From NCBI GenBank assembly GCA_009695205.1, contig SIBK01000041.1:1-40662 (forward strand): 40,662 nucleotides of DNA, given 5' to 3'. Position 1 is the stretch's first letter. Every line of letters begins with the position of its first letter. A program made the position numbers and the translations under genes. Below are positions 25,313-34,272 of the stretch, piece after piece. The notes under the pieces were generated by a model. The model ran no database searches. It had not been told where the DNA came from and saw only the letters and a program-made list of their open reading frames with translations. Origin of the DNA: Pedosphaera sp. (lineage in GTDB: Bacteria > Verrucomicrobiota > Verrucomicrobiia > Limisphaerales > UBA9464).

Positions 25313-26869
25313 ATGTCCAACGTTGCCAGCAAAATCCAAGCATTTACCGCCGCCAAGTTTGAATCGCCCCCCAAGTTTACTGAGTTCTGTCGAAACGGCG
25401 GCAAACCATTAGGAGGCATCATCGGCGGCCGAAGCGTTCGCGGGATGATGAACGCCACGTTCGAGACTTCCGATCCCGGTTCCCTCGAAGTTCTCGCAAC
25501 GATCTGTGAAATGGGACATTCCGAGGTGGCGGACGCTGTCAACGCAGCCACCCGGGCTTTTCAGGGCGATTCCGGCAAGGGTTGGAAGCACACGACCGTT
25601 GAAGAACGTCGTCAGCTCGTCATGAAGCTCGTCGAACTTTGTGATCGCGACCGCGACGTTCTCCTGGCCTGTGAAGTCCGGGATGGCGGCAAGGTATCCG
25701 AACTGGCCGAGGGCGATTTCACGCAGATTCGCGCATGCGCCGAATACTTCTGTCGCGTTGCCGCGGGGGCTGAACTTGGCGAGACCGAAGCGAGGCCGGT
25801 GGCGGATGGCGTGAAAGGATTGACCTGCCGCGAGCCTTGGGGGGTGGTTGCCGGAATCATTCCCTGGAATTATCCGATAGTGCTCACCGCTTGGTTTATC
25901 TTCCCGGCGTTGCTGGCGGGCAACTGTGTTTTGATCAAACCCGCCGAGGACACGCCCCTCTCGGCTCTTTATATTGGCAAGCTGGCTGAAGAAGCCGGGT
26001 TCCCGCCGGGTGTCATCAACGTACTTCCCGGTCGAGGCGAAATCACCGGACAGAGCATTGCCGAGAATCCCGGGGTGCGGTTTATCTCCTTCACTGGATC
26101 GCCCGGCGTCGGGCAGTCGATCCTGCGGACCTGTGATCTCCATGGGACTCGGATGAAGCGCGAAATGGGAGGAAATGGCGCGGCGATCGTTCTTGCCGAC
26201 GCCGATCCGGGTCTGGTCGCACGCTGGATTGGCCGCTATACCAATCAGCATTTCGGCCAGACCTGCTGTACGATTCACCGGGTTTTCGTCGACCAAAAGA
26301 TTGCGGATGAATTTATCGATGCACAGCGGGCATTTTTTGCGGGACTGAAGATTGGCTATCAATCCAACGCCGGCACGCAACTCGGCGCCGTAGTGAACGC
26401 AACTCAACGCGCGCGCATCCTCAGAGCTCAACAGGAAACGATTGCCCGCGGTGGAGAGGCGATTTTGGCGGGGGGTGTTGCAGAAGTCAGGGATCACAAC
26501 GGTTATTACCTGAAACCCGCCTTGTTTCGAACTCGTCCGGGTGTGGATTGCAATCCCGCCGAAGTCTTTCACACGTTTGCCACCATCTGCCCCGTCGAAT
26601 CGGCCGAACAGGCATTGCAACTGGCGAACCGTTCGCCGTACGGACTCGGAGCCAGCGTGTGGACCCGGGATATTCCACGCGGAGTTGCGTTGGCCAAGCG
26701 GTTCCGTGATGGAACCTGCCAGGTCAATTGCCACAATTCGATCGCCTACGGTCTTCCGTATGGGGGGCAGGGAATTTCCGGGGGCCCGGGAGGCGGCGTT
26801 AACTGCGAAGAGACCTTCTACGATTACACCCAGATCAAGGCACTCTACGTCGCCGAATATCCCGGATAA
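25313..26869 (+). CDS. NAD(P)-dependent aldehyde dehydrogenase (betaine-aldehyde-dehydrogenase-like)
   Basis: Cytosolic ALDH superfamily enzyme of 518 residues. The catalytic Cys is Cys318 in FGQTCCT and the general base Glu284 in REMGGNGA. Cofactor-binding segments include PWNYPIVLTAW (184-194), the KPAEDTPLSAL motif with the nucleotide-ribose Lys (209-219), and ISFTGSPGVGQSI (258-270). The C-terminal motif PYGLGASVWTRD and the late GGQGISGGPGG are typical. Length and motif order match the betaine/aminoaldehyde/general aldehyde subgroup. The substrate is uncertain, as no choline or polyamine genes are nearby. The N-terminal ~45 residues before the family start (GMMNATFETSDPG) are longer than usual. 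It is probably monocistronic; the esterase gene follows 97 bp later. Confidence 0.92.
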   Translation: MSNVASKIQAFTAAKFESPPKFTEFCRNGGKPLGGIIGGRSVRGMMNATFETSDPGSLEVLATICEMGHSEVADAVNAATRAFQGDSGKGWKHTTVEERRQLVMKLVELCDRDRDVLLACEVRDGGKVSELAEGDFTQIRACAEYFCRVAAGAELGETEARPVADGVKGLTCREPWGVVAGIIPWNYPIVLTAWFIFPALLAGNCVLIKPAEDTPLSALYIGKLAEEAGFPPGVINVLPGRGEITGQSIAENPGVRFISFTGSPGVGQSILRTCDLHGTRMKREMGGNGAAIVLADADPGLVARWIGRYTNQHFGQTCCTIHRVFVDQKIADEFIDAQRAFFAGLKIGYQSNAGTQLGAVVNATQRARILRAQQETIARGGEAILAGGVAEVRDHNGYYLKPALFRTRPGVDCNPAEVFHTFATICPVESAEQALQLANRSPYGLGASVWTRDIPRGVALAKRFRDGTCQVNCHNSIAYGLPYGGQGISGGPGGGVNCEETFYDYTQIKALYVAEYPG

Positions 26870-26966
26870 CACGTGTGACATCCCCTGTCCTTTCATCCGA
26901 GTCCTCTTCCCACTCTTTCTCTTAATCCGAATCGTTCTCTTACTAAATCGTCAGGCAAATGGTCCC

Positions 26967-27914
26967 ATGAAACTAAGAGTCGCCTCAGCTCTGATGACCT
27001 TTCTTTGCGCGGCGACGGTGGCTTGCCGGAACACCGCGGGGGCGGAGGGCAAATCTGCCGCCGGAAAGGAGTTGCCCTGGGGTAGTGGGACCCATCACTG
27101 GGTGTTCAACGGACGCGAGCGCGCGTTCATTCTCGACGTGCCGCAGGGGCTGAAGCCGGGGGCGCCGCTAATCATGGTATTCCATGGGTTCGGCGGTTCG
27201 GCGAAGGGCGTCCGCGAGTCCGCCGGTTTCACGCCTTTGAGCGAGAAGCATGGGTTCGTGGCTGTTTACCCGGAGGGCACCCGCGATTCAAAAGGAAAGC
27301 CGTTCTTCAACGTCGGCTACGAGTTTCATCGGGACCAAAAGGTTGATGATGTGGAATTTGCCCGGAGCCTCGCCGCCCGCTTGGTGCGGGATCTCGGGTT
27401 GGACGAACGGTCGGTGTTCGCGACGGGCTTTTCCAACGGCGGCGACATGAGCTTTTTTCTTGGCGCCCAGCGGGAACCATTCGTTGCCGCGATCGCTCCG
27501 GTAGCGGGGACGATGATGCAGTCTTTGGCCAATGATTTCAGGACTTCAGCGCGAATATCGGTAATGGCGGTGAACGCGTCCCTCGACAAGACCACGCTAT
27601 GGGAAGGCGATATGCAGAACCGCGATGGGTGGGGGGCATACCTGGGTACTGAAGCTGTGCTAGACCTTTGGGTGAAAGGACTCACACTCGCACAAAGCGA
27701 ACGCGTTGATCTCTCCAAGACTATCCAATTGAAACGTTGGTCCACGGCGCGTGACGAAACGGAGGCGCGACTCTACGTCATTGGGGTCGGCGGCCACGAC
27801 TGGCCTCGAAACCTGGGCGATGAAAGAGTGACAACGGCCGAGGTCATTTGGCGTTTTTTTGATGCCCATCGACCCCAGTCGCATCAACCGCCTCGCAGAC
27901 TAACAACGGAATGA
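26967..27914 (+). CDS. Exported PHB-depolymerase-family esterase (LpqC-like)
   Basis: Alpha/beta-hydrolase of 315 residues from the ATG at 26967. The frame is open upstream through the aldehyde dehydrogenase gene, but only this Met opens a leader (MKLRVASALMTFLCAATVAC). Key motifs: VFHGFGGSAKG (oxyanion region, 71-81), nucleophile Ser156 in TGFSNGGDMS, probable Asp207 in NASLDKTTLW, and His277 in GVGGHDWP. The family includes extracellular poly-hydroxybutyrate depolymerases, feruloyl/acetyl-xylan esterases and LpqC-like enzymes. There is no substrate-binding (type 2/3) domain attached, which favours a small-ester role. The position of the Asp is less certain than the Ser and His. A perfect 14-bp palindrome begins two bases after the stop. 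Confidence 0.85.
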   Translation: MKLRVASALMTFLCAATVACRNTAGAEGKSAAGKELPWGSGTHHWVFNGRERAFILDVPQGLKPGAPLIMVFHGFGGSAKGVRESAGFTPLSEKHGFVAVYPEGTRDSKGKPFFNVGYEFHRDQKVDDVEFARSLAARLVRDLGLDERSVFATGFSNGGDMSFFLGAQREPFVAAIAPVAGTMMQSLANDFRTSARISVMAVNASLDKTTLWEGDMQNRDGWGAYLGTEAVLDLWVKGLTLAQSERVDLSKTIQLKRWSTARDETEARLYVIGVGGHDWPRNLGDERVTTAEVIWRFFDAHRPQSHQPPRRLTTE

Positions 27915-27915
27915 A

Positions 27916-27929
27916 AGGGAACGTTCCCT
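27916..27929. repeat. 14-bp perfect palindrome AGGGAACGTTCCCT
   Basis: AGGGAACGTTCCCT immediately follows the esterase stop codon. It is fully self-complementary with no loop and has no T-run, so it does not look like a classic terminator. It could be a protein-binding site or chance. Confidence 0.55.
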
Positions 27930-28168
27930 GATTGCTACGCGCCATCAAAGGATAGATCACGCCTGGAAACTCAACACGAAGTGGAGGAGCCATTGCACGG
28001 CCGACCTCGAATCTGTCCGCTCATCACCCACCGGTTGGCATACCTGAAAAATCGGTAAATCGCGAGCAATGTAAATTAGGAACACCCACATCTTCGGGAT
28101 GCGCTCCCCCTTTCCGAGGTTCCAATGCACTTCTTGACAGAGGTCGAGCAGCATGGTCTTACAGTGCG

Positions 28169-29290
28169 ATGCTCTTGAATCGGGTTTGGGTTTTATGTCT
28201 TCTATTTCTGGGTTGGTATCCGGGCGAGGCTTATGCCGGTGAAGAATTGAAGTGGGAGGTAAGCGGCGGTTACCGCGTTGCCAGATTGCCAGTTCCAAAG
28301 AGCGGCAAAACTGGTTTTACCCGGCAGCCGGGTGAAGCCACCGGAATCCGGTTTACGAACTCACTCTCGGAAACCCGCAAGATGGCCAATGCGAATTTAT
28401 TGAACGGCTCTGGAGTTGGATTGGGTGACTATGACGGCGACGGCCTTTGTGACATTTATTTATGCGATTTGGGAGGCAAGAACGTGCTCTACCGCAACCT
28501 TGGCAACTGGAAGTTCCAAGCCGTCACCGCCCAAGCCGGTGTAGCCTGCCCGAACCAGACCTCCACGGGAGCTGTCTTTGCGGACCTCAACGGCGATGGT
28601 TCGTTGGATTTCCTGGTGACCTCCATGGGGGCCCCAATACCTGTTTTCTGAATAATGGCCAAGGCCGATTCACCAATGTCACCGCGGCGGCGGGATTAAT
28701 TTCCCGATTGGGCAGCACTTCGATGGCGTTGGCGGACATTGATGGCAATGGGACGCTGGATCTTTACGTAGCCAACTACGGCGCAACTTCGATCCTGTGA
28801 AGCGGTGGCGCACTGAATGTGACCACCGGCCCCGGTGGCCAACCGGTCGTGCGCGGGCGATACGCCCAGCGGATCACGATCGTTGACGGCGTGATGTACG
28901 AGCTCGGAGAACCCGATGTACTCTCTCTCAACGACGGACATGGAAACTTTACGCCGCTTTCATGGACCGACGGAACCTTTCTTGACGAGGACGGTCATGC
29001 TCTGTCGGCTGCGCCATAGGACCAGGGCCTTACAGTTTTGTTCCGATACATCAATCAGGATGGCTTTCCCGATATATACGTTTGCAATGACGCCTCCACA
29101 CCCGATCGCTGTTGAATTAATCCCGGTCACGGAAAGTTTAAAGCCTTGTCCACACTGGCATTAAGGCAGACGAGCTATTTTTCCATGGGCGCAGATTTTG
29201 CCGACATTGATCGAGACGGTCATGATGATCTTTTCGTGGTGGATATGCAAAGTCAGCAACACCCGTTACGACTGACGCAAAAGGGTGTCA
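28169..29290 (+). pseudogene. Broken VCBS/FG-GAP (ASPIC/UnbV-type) surface protein
   Basis: This begins with an apparently good start and signal peptide (MLLNRVWVLCLLFLGWYPGEAYA) and FG-GAP/VCBS calcium-binding repeats (GVGLGDYDGDGLCDIYLCD; AVFADLNGDGSLDFLV). The frame shifts by one base in the G-run near 28627-28633. Homology continues in frame 1 (NTCFLNNGQGRFTNVTAAAG; LADIDGNGTLDLYVANYG). It crosses three in-frame stops, TGA at 28798, TAG at 29017 and TGA at 29113, with conserved sequence on both sides of each (ERITIVDGVMYELGEP-like; LFRYINQDGFPDIYVCND; ADFADIDRDGHDDLFVVDM). It ends abruptly after about 29285, missing more than half of a normal ASPIC protein. At least one stop looks like a Trp-to-stop transition. 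The family is an exported propeller-type protein of unknown role; this copy is dead. Confidence 0.88.
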
Positions 29291-30396
29291 TACGTTCTCA
29301 ACCCCGAATACCCGGTGACATTCGCAGCCGATTTAAAATTGGAATTATTCCCGACCCTCGCGATGGTGGGCGGGGCATTGTCCGCTGTGATGGTCACGAT
29401 CGAAGTGGCGCTGAGGACGGCCGTTTGGCCGGCGCCATATAACCGCACTGTGTAGGACCCGGCGTCGGCAGGTCGACTCACGGCTTTGGAGTACGTGGCT
29501 GAATTGGTGCCGGAAATATCCGCGCCATCTTTGCGCCATTGATAGTGAACCGGATCGCCGGTTCCCACGGCCGAAAGGGTCAGGGCCGAATTGGCGGGAA
29601 CAGACTTCGTGGCGGGCGGCTGCGTGACGATGGCGATCGGCACTGGCGTGACCGCCTTGAACACGCTGAACACACCCACCCCGCCGGTGAGATCACCGTC
29701 ATTGTGTGCTGTCACGGCCAGACCCAGCGCCAGCTTGTTCGCCATGTTGCCGCTGCTCCGGAGTGCCGTCTCGCTGCCGTTGAGCGCGAGGAAGTCGTAG
29801 GGGCTGCCGCGCAGCGCCGTCCAAGCGATTCCATCACTACTGGCATAGCCTCAGAACTGGGATCCGAAGCGCTCGAGGCGCAGGCAAGTGTTCGGATATG
29901 TGGGGCGCCTGACGGGAGTAGAGATGCCGATGTCGTTGGCCCAAGCGGACCCGCTACCCGGGGCGTCGCTGCGCCATTGCAACGCGATCTCATTTTGCCC
30001 GCCCGCTCGGGTGGTCATAGTGCTGATATGCCGATCCGGACCGTCGAGAAGCAGGCCGCCGCTGCCGTCATCGGTTCCTTCGCGTGCCATCAGTTCCGCC
30101 TTGGACCAATTGTCCGGCCCCCGCAGGTCTTCGACCTTGATAACGTAATCGAAGTCTCTGGTGACGGGGATATAGGCGAAATGAAAATTGTCTGAATTAC
30201 CCCAAATGTCGTTGCCGCCACCCACAATGGTGATCTTGCCGCCGGCCATTTTGTAAGAACCTGCGAGGGTCGGGGCACCCACGTCCTGATCCTTGATGCC
30301 TGCGGGTGGAAATACTGCTTGTGCAAAACCAAGACCGGTTCCGATCCAAGCAACGGCGACATCGACTGTCGCGAGGGTTATTCTATTAGTTTGCAT
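29291..30396 (-). pseudogene. Truncated DUF1349-like / Ig-like surface protein with a nonsense codon
   Basis: From the Met at 30396 there is a possible leader (MQTNRITLATVDVAVAW ... GFAQA), then a DUF1349/concanavalin-like domain: VGAPTLAGSYKMAGGKITI, IWGNSDNFHFAYIPV, FDYVIKVEDLRGPDNW, KAELMARE. A TGA at 29853-29851 interrupts the frame, but the same frame continues with SSDGIAWTALRG and GVGVFSVFKAV. An Ig-like domain follows (IVTQPPATKSVPANSALTL ... YQWRKDG ... DAGSYTVRL), then ADNAPPTIA. Coding resemblance fades near 29350-29290, where the sequence meets the 3' edge of the plus-strand VCBS remnant. The rest of what should be a long surface protein is absent. Relatives are large extracellular proteins of soil Verrucomicrobia. 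Confidence 0.82.
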
Positions 30397-30544
30397 AGGT
30401 GGGGCCGTTAGAAGCTCAAAAACATTGGATGATTGTCCGCACCTGAAAGCAGAGTCCCACGCTATTGTCAAAATCGATCTTGTTCGGCAAATCGTGACTC
30501 CGCCATTGGCTTTCGAGTGAGAGCTGCTCCTTTTGCATGGCTTT

Positions 30545-31009
30545 TCACTTCTTTTTCATGCGCTTCATGACCTCATACGCCTGTCGTGCCTTGGGATCGC
30601 CCGCCTCAACACCGCGGATCAGTTGCTCCTCCAGCGAGAGCATCGAGGAATGTAGCGCAATTCCTTGATCCAGGGACAGATTCCCCGCTCCACGAAGGGT
30701 GCCCAACGACACGGCCGCCTTCTCATAATCTCCACTTTTCATCGCTCCGGCCGCCGCCGACACCGTCTGACTCACCTCGCCGCTTGCCCCGGAAAAAGCC
30801 GTCTCCAACCCGGAGGCCGCATCCTTGGGCGATTTCGGGGTCAGTTTGCCCGCACCATCCCCTCCCCCACAACTCGAGGTCACCAGGATCAACCCAGCCA
30901 ACATGGAGGTCCACAGCGCCAGAGCCGGCGACCGCGCAAGGTCGTTCCGCGGAACGCCAGCGCACCTGGACCATTGGATCGACCCTTTCATCCTTATCCG
31001 TCGCGGCAT
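30545..31009 (-). CDS. Small putative lipoprotein
   Basis: Protein of about 154 residues from the ATG at 31009, which has AAAGGG five bases upstream; an in-frame TTG at 31027 and an ATG at 30991 are alternatives. A hydrophobic stretch (ALALWTSMLAGLILVTSSC) ends in a lipobox with the lipidated Cys near residue 47, followed by a Gly/Lys linker. The mature part is mostly helical and Ala-rich (SGEVSQTVSAAAGAMKSGDYEKAAVSLG). It ends in QAYEVMKRMKKK. No known domain; the helical repeats resemble a short TPR-like hairpin. The gene follows the prepilin-like gene by about 35 bp on the same strand and may be cotranscribed with it. The n-region is unusually long for a lipoprotein leader, which makes the start uncertain. 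Confidence 0.7.
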   Translation of the reverse strand: MPRRIRMKGSIQWSRCAGVPRNDLARSPALALWTSMLAGLILVTSSCGGGDGAGKLTPKSPKDAASGLETAFSGASGEVSQTVSAAAGAMKSGDYEKAAVSLGTLRGAGNLSLDQGIALHSSMLSLEEQLIRGVEAGDPKARQAYEVMKRMKKK

Positions 31010-31044
31010 AATACCCTTTCGTTTCAATTCCTAATTCCCAACGC

Positions 31045-31782
31045 TCAATTTCCGCCCGACTTGGATCCCGGATTACACCAAAATCGACCGGGCCGGCGGC
31101 CGGGAAAACCTCCGATGCCGGCTTCCTGGTAGTAGACCCGGAATTTCATGTACTCCGTTTGACCGCCAAACATGCCCATAACAACGCCTGAGTTGTGGCG
31201 TTGAGTGACGCCCTCATCCGGAGTGCTGGCGACATTGTCGAAATTGGAGGGCTGCCTTTCGTCGGCTTCCCAAAAGATCATTGCATCCGATGCAAAGTCC
31301 TTTTGTTTCCAGGTGGTCCAGTCTCCGCGGGGACCCGTAGAGTAACTCGAGACGGCGCCGTTGATAACGTAGCTGCTGACCTTCATCTCGCGTTGCCGGA
31401 AGAAAGGCGTGTTGGTGCGGTCGAGGGGACAGAAGTAGATCTGCCGGGAGTTGTGAAAGGGCCAGAGAAGGCCGCGATCGATGGTATGATCCGGGGTGTT
31501 GGTCCTGACGCGCATGTAGCACCAGTTAGGGACATCAAAAGTGCCTGAACTCCAGGAGGAGTAAGGCAGGTAGTCCTGGTTGTCGGTCAGGTACATGTGA
31601 GTGCTGAGGAGAATCTGCTTCATGTTGGAGAGGCATCGGGTTCGGAAACCTTGTTCCTTGGCCTTGCTCAGAGCCGGAAGAAGCATGCCTGCCAGAATCG
31701 CAATGATCGCGATCACAACCAGGAGTTCGATCAATGTAAAGGCGCGGTCGACGACACGCCAGGATGCAGAGACGGGTTTCAT
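31045..31782 (-). CDS. Prepilin-type (pseudopilin-like) protein, second copy
   Basis: Protein of 245 residues with a class III leader: cleavage is expected after Ala14 ([10 protein letters not shown]), with Glu19 at +5 and the helix [19 protein letters not shown]. It continues [26 protein letters not shown], close to other Verrucomicrobia pseudopilins. A cysteine-containing [11 protein letters not shown], and a C-terminal [22 protein letters not shown] that replaces the common DGH motif, are typical of one subfamily. It shares only the N-terminal region with the copy at 17056. No assembly or secretion genes lie nearby, so it presumably uses a prepilin peptidase encoded elsewhere. The small lipoprotein gene follows on the same strand. 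Confidence 0.88.
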   Translation of the reverse strand: MKPVSASWRVVDRAFTLIELLVVIAIIAILAGMLLPALSKAKEQGFRTRCLSNMKQILLSTHMYLTDNQDYLPYSSWSSGTFDVPNWCYMRVRTNTPDHTIDRGLLWPFHNSRQIYFCPLDRTNTPFFRQREMKVSSYVINGAVSSYSTGPRGDWTTWKQKDFASDAMIFWEADERQPSNFDNVASTPDEGVTQRHNSGVVMGMFGGQTEYMKFRVYYQEAGIGGFPGRRPGRFWCNPGSKSGGN

Positions 31783-32059
31783 ATGAGGTAACGCTCCTCA
31801 TTGAATACCGACTCCGCCCAAAGTGCCAGCTTAAAACGGCCAGGGTGCATTTGTACAGTGGGCAGCCCGATGGGCCTTTCTATTTCCTGCTGCGGGTGCA
31901 TGCTAACGAAGAAACCGATGCGGATGAGGGAACAATACTGGCAAAATGCCCTTGGCGCGGCTGTTGTTTGCCACGACCTTCGGTTCCCTGAGATTATTCG
32001 ATGAAACGACTTGTCACGGATCAAGTCGCGGCTCGTTGATGAGTGCGCTGGCATGTGGC

Positions 32060-32611
32060 ATGAGCGAAACAAACTTCCTGAAATGTTCCTGTGATCACTG
32101 CGGCGGGAACATTGAATTCCCAACCGACGGCGCAGGAGCGAGCACCGCGTGTCCGCACTGCGGTAAGCAAACGACACTGGTCGCGCCGGAGTCGGGCAAC
32201 GCGTGGATGGGCTGGGGGATGGGAGTCGTCCTGTTCGTTGCGCTGACCGGAGCAGGAGGGATGGTCTATTTGCGAAAAGCAAGCGAGACCAAGCCTGCAC
32301 AAATTCCTGTGACGGCGTCTGCTCCGAAAAGGGCCAAGTCATTGAACGATCTGAAGGTTGGCGAAATCGCGTTTGAAGAAACCAGGGGATCAAAACTTAT
32401 CTATGTGCTGGGAACGGTGAGAAACGAATCGGACTACCAGCGCTTCGGTGTTAAGGTCGAATTGAACCTGCTGGATCGCAGCGAGCGCAAAGTGGGCACC
32501 GCGACGGACTATGTACAAATCCTGGAACCCCGCAAGGAATGGCGTTTTCGGGCCTTGGTGTTGGATGCCAGCGCAGCCAGCGCCCGACTGGCCTCGATCC
32601 AGGAGGAGTAG
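32060..32611 (+). CDS. Zinc-ribbon, single-TM protein with FxLYD-like domain
   Basis: Protein of 183 residues from the ATG at 32060; an ATG at 32039 would add seven. It opens with a zinc ribbon, CDHC (11-14) and CPHC (31-34), with a further Cys at 9. One membrane helix follows (about 48-71, WMGWGMGVVLFVALTGAGG), then a linker rich in Pro/Ala/Lys. The C-terminal domain, about 100-170, is FxLYD-like (IYVLGTVRNESDYQRFGVKVELNLLD ... WRFRALV). This architecture of cytoplasmic zinc finger, single TM and external beta-sandwich resembles the zinc-ribbon/DUF3426-type proteins of other Proteobacteria and PVC bacteria. Its function is unknown. Its upstream region (31783-32059) carries the divergent promoters for it and the prepilin gene. 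Confidence 0.82.
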   Translation: MSETNFLKCSCDHCGGNIEFPTDGAGASTACPHCGKQTTLVAPESGNAWMGWGMGVVLFVALTGAGGMVYLRKASETKPAQIPVTASAPKRAKSLNDLKVGEIAFEETRGSKLIYVLGTVRNESDYQRFGVKVELNLLDRSERKVGTATDYVQILEPRKEWRFRALVLDASAASARLASIQEE

Positions 32612-32760
32612 TCCGCTTGCGAAGCTTACTCTTGTTGAAACTCGGCCCAGAAAATGCTGACATCCTGCCCACGGGTGAAGAGCCCGGATTTCGCTGACCC
32701 GCTAGAGTCCAACTGCCGCCGGAGAACCGACATATTCACAAGAAACTTTGAGCACACATT

Positions 32761-34185
32761 ATGATTGAAGCCACTTGTCGTGATCATGAACACCGTGCCG
32801 CAGATTTAGTTTTCACTCGCCGCCAATTTCTCAACCGCTTCGGCATGGGATTTGGCGCGCTGAGTTTGACCGGGTTGGTGGGAATGGGACTGTTGCCGCT
32901 GCCGGACGCCACCGCTGAAACATCGTTCTCGCCGCTCATTCCGAAGAATCCACAATTCCCTGTAAAAGCCAGGCGCGTCCTGCACATTTTTGCTTCCGGC
33001 GCGCCATCCCATCTCGACACGTGGGACCCGAAACCAGCCTTGGACAAATACAACGAGAAGGCCATGCCCGACGACAAGACTGGGACCGCGTTCGCGTCGC
33101 CATTCAAGTTCAGCAAGAAGGGCAAGTGCGGCGCCGACGTGAGCGAAGTCTTTCCATTGATCGGCGAGCACGTCGATGACCTGGCAATCGTCCGCTCGAT
33201 GTACACGGACATTCCTGATCACGCGGCGGCCACGGTGATGATGAACACAGGTTCGACCCGGCTTGTGAAACCCAGCGTCGGTGCCTGGCTCACGTATGGC
33301 TTGGGCACCGAGAATCAAAATCTTCCTGGATTCGTAGCGCTGTCGCCGGGCGGCGTCTCGCCGCAGAATTTGCGCGCTGCGTTTTTGCCCGGCGCGTATC
33401 AGGGCACGTCGGTCAACACGCAGAACACGAGCATCGAGAAATTGATCGAGAACATCAAAAACAACTACGTGTCACTCCCGGAACAGCGCAAGCAACTCGA
33501 CCTCCTGCATCAACTCAACGAAGTCCACAGCCAAAATCTTCGCAAGGACGCGCAACTCGAAGCGCGCTTGCAGGCGTATGAACTCGCCTATCAAATGCAA
33601 CTGGAAGCGACCGACGCCTTTGACATCGCCAAGGAGCCGCAAAACATCCGCGACCTATACGGCGTCAATACGCAGCAGGGACGGCAGATGTTGATCGCGC
33701 GCCGATTGCTGGAAAAGGGCGTGCGCTTCGTACAAGTATGGCACGGCGGCTGGGACCATCACAGCAATCTGGCCGCGGGACTCCGTAACAAGGCGACCGA
33801 ATGCGACAAGCCCATCGCGGCGCTGCTCACGGACCTGAAAGAAAAGGGCATGTTCGACGACACGTTGATCCTCTGGGGCGGTGAGTTTGGACGTTCACCG
33901 CAGGCAGATGGCAACATGGCGGGCGGAGCGCCGGGACGCACCCATAACAACCGCGCGTTCAGCATGTGGTTGGCTGGCGGGGGCGTCAAAGGCGGCATCA
34001 CCTACGGCGCGACGGACGAGTTCGGCGCGCGCGCGGTCGAGAACAAAGTCCACATTCATGATTTGCACGCAACGATTCTCCGATTGATGGGGTTTGATCA
34101 CGAGAAATTGACCTATCGCTACAATGGCCGCGATTTTCGATTGACGGATGTTTACGGAAACGTGGTGAAGGCGATCCTTGCTTAA
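32761..34185 (+). CDS. DUF1501 domain-containing exported protein
   Basis: Protein of 474 residues of the DUF1501 family, an alkaline-phosphatase/sulfatase-like fold abundant in PVC bacteria. A Tat leader is present (FTRRQFLNRFGMGFGALSL, 18-36), so it is exported folded. Family hallmarks: ARRVLHIFASGAPSHLDTWDPK, FSKKGKCGADVSEVFPLIGEH, VRSMYTDIPDHAAATVMMNTG, VRFVQVWHGGWDHHSNL, and LILWGGEFGRSPQADGNM with the RTHNNRAFSMWLAGGG segment near the C-terminus. These proteins are usually encoded next to a PSCyt1/DUF1549/DUF1553 protein and are thought to work with it. Here the partner follows 87 bp downstream instead of preceding it. Activity and substrate are unestablished for the family. Confidence 0.92.
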   Translation: MIEATCRDHEHRAADLVFTRRQFLNRFGMGFGALSLTGLVGMGLLPLPDATAETSFSPLIPKNPQFPVKARRVLHIFASGAPSHLDTWDPKPALDKYNEKAMPDDKTGTAFASPFKFSKKGKCGADVSEVFPLIGEHVDDLAIVRSMYTDIPDHAAATVMMNTGSTRLVKPSVGAWLTYGLGTENQNLPGFVALSPGGVSPQNLRAAFLPGAYQGTSVNTQNTSIEKLIENIKNNYVSLPEQRKQLDLLHQLNEVHSQNLRKDAQLEARLQAYELAYQMQLEATDAFDIAKEPQNIRDLYGVNTQQGRQMLIARRLLEKGVRFVQVWHGGWDHHSNLAAGLRNKATECDKPIAALLTDLKEKGMFDDTLILWGGEFGRSPQADGNMAGGAPGRTHNNRAFSMWLAGGGVKGGITYGATDEFGARAVENKVHIHDLHATILRLMGFDHEKLTYRYNGRDFRLTDVYGNVVKAILA

Positions 34186-34272
34186 ACGTTGCAAAGAATC
34201 GCGTTGCGTTGTCATGTGTGGGTTCGCAATGGGAGATCGCACTCTGTCACCAAGCCACAACCTGTTCCCCGA

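Noticed and set aside
25409-26896. Minus-strand open frame (495 codons) opposite the aldehyde dehydrogenase
   Set aside because: No recognisable motif; it lies wholly antisense to a complete ALDH with all catalytic residues.
27957-28154. Possible 65-codon minus-strand ORF between the esterase and the VCBS pseudogene
   Set aside because: Unbroken, but no domain, no ribosome site seen, and it sits in a decayed region; it could be a fragment of a lost gene, not enough to call.
28798-29115. Stop codons in the VCBS gene as recoding or readthrough sites
   Set aside because: Both TGA and TAG occur, with a frameshift upstream and loss of the 3' end, so simple decay fits better; TGA is a normal stop in the other genes.
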